NCBI GenBank assembly: GCA_046314755.1
Contig: JBKDBG010000081.1
Coordinates: 1 to 13,240, forward strand
Length of the DNA stretch: 13,240 bases
Reading direction: 5' to 3'
Source: UBA6183 sp046314755
Lineage (GTDB): Bacteria; Bacteroidota; Bacteroidia; UKL13-3
The translations under genes were made by a program, and so were the position numbers. The notes under the pieces were generated by a model. That model ran no database searches, had not been told where the DNA came from, and was given only the letters and a program-made list of their open reading frames with translations. Positions 11,857 to 13,240 of this stretch are shown one piece after another; within the stretch, counting starts at the first letter, position 1; every line of letters starts with the position of its first letter.

Positions 11857-13240
11857 ATGAGTATCTCATTAGTCATTATTGTGGCCATGATTGCACTAGG
11901 TGCAGGAGCCGGAATAATGTATGTAGTCAACCAACAATTAATGAAGAAAAAGGCCGATGGTATGCTTAAAGAAGCTGAAGCCAAAGGTGAATTGTTGTTA
12001 AAAAATCGCCAATTAGAGGCAAAAGAAAAGTTCCTTCAACTCAAAGCCGAGCACGAAAAAGAGGTGATGCAACGCAACCAACAAGTTGCTCAGGCCGAAA
12101 ACAAAATCAAACAAAAAGAACAAAGCCTAAACCAAAAGCTAGAACAAGTGCAGCGTAAAGATGCTGAACTTGATCAAATGAAACAAACCTTGCAGCGTCA
12201 ACAAGAGGTAATGTCTCAACGCAAGGACGACCTTGAAAAAAATATTGCTAGCCAAGTAAAACAACTTGAAAAAATTGCAGGGTTAACCGCTGAAGATGCT
12301 AAAAAACAATTGGTTGAAACATTAACCAAAGAAGCGCGTACCGAAGCCATGACTTTAATTAAAGACGTGGTTGATGAAGCAAAACTTACCGCAGGTAAAG
12401 AAGCTAAAAAAGTAATATTAAATACCATTCAACGCACAGCTGCAGAGCATGCCATTGAAAATTCAGTTTCGGTATTTAATATTGACAGTGATGAAATGAA
12501 AGGGCGTATTATTGGTAGAGAAGGTAGAAATATCAGGGCATTGGAGTCAGCAACGGGTGTTGAAATTATTGTTGATGATACTCCTGAAGCCATTATTTTA
12601 TCATGCTTCGATCCGATAAGAAGAGAAATTGCTCGTTTGAGTTTACATCGTTTAGTTCAAGACGGACGTATTCACCCGGCTCGTATTGAAGAGGTGGTTG
12701 CAAAAACCCGTAAACAATTGGAAGAAGAAGTAGTTGAAATTGGTGAACGTACCTGTATTGATTTAGGAATACATGGATTACATCCGGAATTAATTCGTAT
12801 GGTGGGACGTATGCGTTACCGTTCGAGTTACGGACAAAACCTTTTGCAACACAGTAGAGAGGTTGCCAATTTGTGCGCCACCATGGCTGCCGAGCTTGGT
12901 TTAAATGCCAAATTAGCTAAACGTGCAGGGTTGTTACATGATATTGGAAAAGTGCCTGATGATGATGCCGAAACGCCACATGCATTGTTAGGAATGAAGC
13001 TTGCTGAAAAATATAAAGAACATCCTGATGTGGTGAATGCAATTGGTGCCCACCACGATGAAATTGAAATGACTTCAGCCATTTCTCCAATCATTCAAGC
13101 TTGTGATGCCATCTCTGGATCTCGCCCGGGAGCCAGACGCGAGGATAGCGAAAACTATATGAAGCGTTTACGTAACTTGGAAAATATTGCATTAACCTAT
13201 ACCGGTGTTGAAAAGGCATACGCCATTCAAGCGGGTAGAG
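11857..13240 (+). CDS. rny: Ribonuclease Y, 3' truncated by window edge
   Basis: The first 461 residues of an endoribonuclease that is normally about 520 residues, so only the C-terminal tail is missing. Order: a membrane anchor at residues 2-23 (SISLVIIVAMIALGAGAGIM), then a long charged coiled coil to about residue 190. A KH RNA-binding domain follows, with its GxxG loop at 220-223 (IIGREGRN). The HD hydrolase domain contains His332, His361-Asp362 (LLHDIGK), His399-His400 and Asp417, the expected metal ligands. RNase Y is membrane-tethered and starts mRNA decay by internal cleavage. The ATG at 11857 gives the standard N-terminus directly before the anchor. The same-strand order coiled coil-zapA-rny suggests cotranscription. 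Confidence 0.96.
   Translation, partial: MSISLVIIVAMIALGAGAGIMYVVNQQLMKKKADGMLKEAEAKGELLLKNRQLEAKEKFLQLKAEHEKEVMQRNQQVAQAENKIKQKEQSLNQKLEQVQRKDAELDQMKQTLQRQQEVMSQRKDDLEKNIASQVKQLEKIAGLTAEDAKKQLVETLTKEARTEAMTLIKDVVDEAKLTAGKEAKKVILNTIQRTAAEHAIENSVSVFNIDSDEMKGRIIGREGRNIRALESATGVEIIVDDTPEAIILSCFDPIRREIARLSLHRLVQDGRIHPARIEEVVAKTRKQLEEEVVEIGERTCIDLGIHGLHPELIRMVGRMRYRSSYGQNLLQHSREVANLCATMAAELGLNAKLAKRAGLLHDIGKVPDDDAETPHALLGMKLAEKYKEHPDVVNAIGAHHDEIEMTSAISPIIQACDAISGSRPGARREDSENYMKRLRNLENIALTYTGVEKAYAIQAGR

Noticed and set aside
1..13240. CRISPR arrays, insertion sequences, tRNA or rRNA genes, prophage or toxin-antitoxin modules
   Set aside because: No regularly spaced repeats, transposase-like ORFs, tRNA cloverleaf sequences or rRNA stretches were seen on either strand.

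Overview
The window looks like chromosomal DNA from a member of the Bacteroidota, probably a Flavobacteriales- or Chitinophagales-like lineage. Four observations support this: AT-rich coding sequence; a large secreted protein ending in a type IX secretion (T9SS) type A sorting domain; a FadL/OmpP1-type outer membrane protein of the kind common in this phylum; and several exact copies of the Bacteroidota -7 element TAnnTTTG placed just upstream of genes. No mobile element, CRISPR array, tRNA or rRNA is visible. Gene order and codon use look like ordinary core or near-core chromosome.

Layout. Positions 1-3420 encode envelope proteins on the + strand: the C-terminal end of a FadL-like barrel, a patatin-like phospholipase, and two neighbouring LPP20-type lipoproteins separated by a strong hairpin terminator. 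A small TPR protein (3426-3755) lies on the - strand, convergent with the second lipoprotein and divergent from the next operon. Positions 3806-5519 hold etfB-etfA, the two subunits of electron transfer flavoprotein, closed by a GC-rich terminator. Positions 5726-7921 encode a secreted peptide-N-glycosidase F-like protein with all three catalytic acidic residues and three cysteine pairs preserved, an insertion of about 110 residues, and a T9SS sorting domain. A terminator follows. Then comes a two-gene unit of a TatD-family metal hydrolase and the tRNA-modifying E1-like enzyme TcdA (7991-9379). A eukaryote-type NADP isocitrate dehydrogenase (9486-10715) is followed by its own terminator. The last part is a spacer of about 215 bp with a good candidate promoter, a small hydrophobic ORF, a 98-residue coiled-coil protein, zapA, and a 3'-truncated rny (RNase Y).

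How the genes relate. EtfAB and isocitrate dehydrogenase belong to central energy metabolism (acyl-CoA or amino-acid oxidation electrons and NADPH supply). FadL-like import of hydrophobic substrates and a patatin lipase would fit lipid use, although they are not obviously one operon. The coiled coil-ZapA-RNase Y cluster combines division-ring assembly with RNA decay and is compactly spaced. The most distinctive single gene is the T9SS-exported PNGase F homologue, which would act outside the cell on N-glycoproteins. I see no clear evidence of a wholly new multi-gene system. The points most worth following are the architecture of the PNGase F-like protein, the LPP20 pair, and the small conserved-looking coiled-coil gene before zapA.
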